DNA of 64,000 nucleotides from Chaetoderma sp. LZ-2023a (Eukaryota > Mollusca > Caudofoveata > Chaetodermatida > Chaetodermatidae): the NCBI GenBank assembly GCA_034401795.1, contig CM067360.1:122808430-122872429 (forward strand), read 5' to 3'. Shown here in pieces: positions 63,704 through 64,000 of the stretch (within the stretch, counting starts at the first letter, position 1; every line of letters begins with the position of its first letter). The translations under genes and the position numbers were made by a program. The notes under the pieces are model-generated. The model had not been told where the DNA came from, searched no databases, and saw only the letters and a list, made by a program, of their open reading frames with translations.

Positions 63704-64000
63704 CTGACAAACCAGAATTACAGTTTAAACATTATCATAAAAAAGCTACACAAAATATGCATTTTATAATATTCTAAGTTAATCTGGTTAATTGTACATT
63801 TTGAAATATGATCCAAAAGGCACCCATTAAAATTGTATCATTCCATTAAATTAGTGTGTGTATGTGCGAGCGTATGCGTGCATGCAACTGCATCTTTAAA
63901 ACTATGATCTGATTTGGCTCAAATGTTAACATAAGGTTCATACTGGTATTGACAGAAAACTTAGATGTCCAGATTCTTGTCCTGATCTGGATTTAACATG
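63704..64000. other. MARCHF intron, non-coding
   Basis: AT-rich with a short GT-rich phrase at 63855-63880. No exon is seen. Confidence 0.4.

Noticed and set aside
15746..64000. Spaced palindromes as a CRISPR array
   Set aside because: The repeats are dispersed MITE hairpins with no regular short spacers, and the genome is eukaryotic.

Overview
The window is nuclear DNA of a marine or aquatic invertebrate, most likely a mollusc or another lophotrochozoan. Genes have small exons separated by repeat-filled introns. The repeats include DIRS-like and non-LTR retroelements, Academ-like and piggyBac-like DNA transposons, and families whose ends read AACAAGAGGCCC and GGCCAGGTGAGCT, which I associate with bivalve genomes. 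There is no bacterial-type operon, CRISPR array or rRNA. The species call is inference.

Three conserved host genes can be supported, each by spliced exons whose phases agree. RIOK2 (+ strand) is represented by its last two exons (4133-4205 and 6071-6817). A C18orf32/UPF0729 homologue (- strand) has its first coding exon at 34241-34408 and its last at 25447-25521. A MARCHF2/3-type membrane RING-CH ubiquitin ligase (- strand) has its transmembrane exon at 63494-63703 and its last exon at 60081-60941. The rest is mobile or repetitive DNA, or sequence in which I see nothing.

Layout. 1-3460: decayed LINE with endonuclease, reverse transcriptase and RNase H. 3460-6817: end of RIOK2 with palindromic MITEs in the intron. 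6806-7380: minisatellite starting on the RIOK2 stop codon. 7400-25440: MITEs, satellite-bearing elements, LINE and Penelope-like scraps. 25447-34408: C18orf32, whose 8.7 kb intron hosts a damaged DIRS-like element. 34750-37700: LINE tails. 38690-40450: remnant with a protein-primed DNA polymerase B fragment. 41241-56089: an approximately 14.8 kb nested structure. 56090-64000: MITEs and the MARCHF gene.

The most interesting object is the 41241-56089 nest. Its two ends are inverted repeats of about 300 bp, and the sequences outside them rejoin into one uninterrupted repeat unit, so the whole block was inserted as a transposon. Its own gene is one long minus-strand reading frame (55080 to 41959). 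It runs from Cys/His zinc-binding motifs through a D-D-E-like core and an XPG/FEN1-like nuclease region to a Cys-rich tail, which fits the Academ superfamily. A DIRS-like retroelement of about 7.0 kb, with inverted terminal repeats and an internal complementary region, sits inside codon 26 or so of that gene. Removing it at the shared AAAT rejoins the frame through a C-x-x-C motif. A 0.53 kb terminal-inverted-repeat element sits further in.

Other points of note: two host genes (RIOK2, MARCHF) have stop codons lying exactly at the edge of a repeat. At least fourteen copies of one TTAA-flanked foldback MITE and about twenty copies of a second foldback family account for much of the non-coding DNA.
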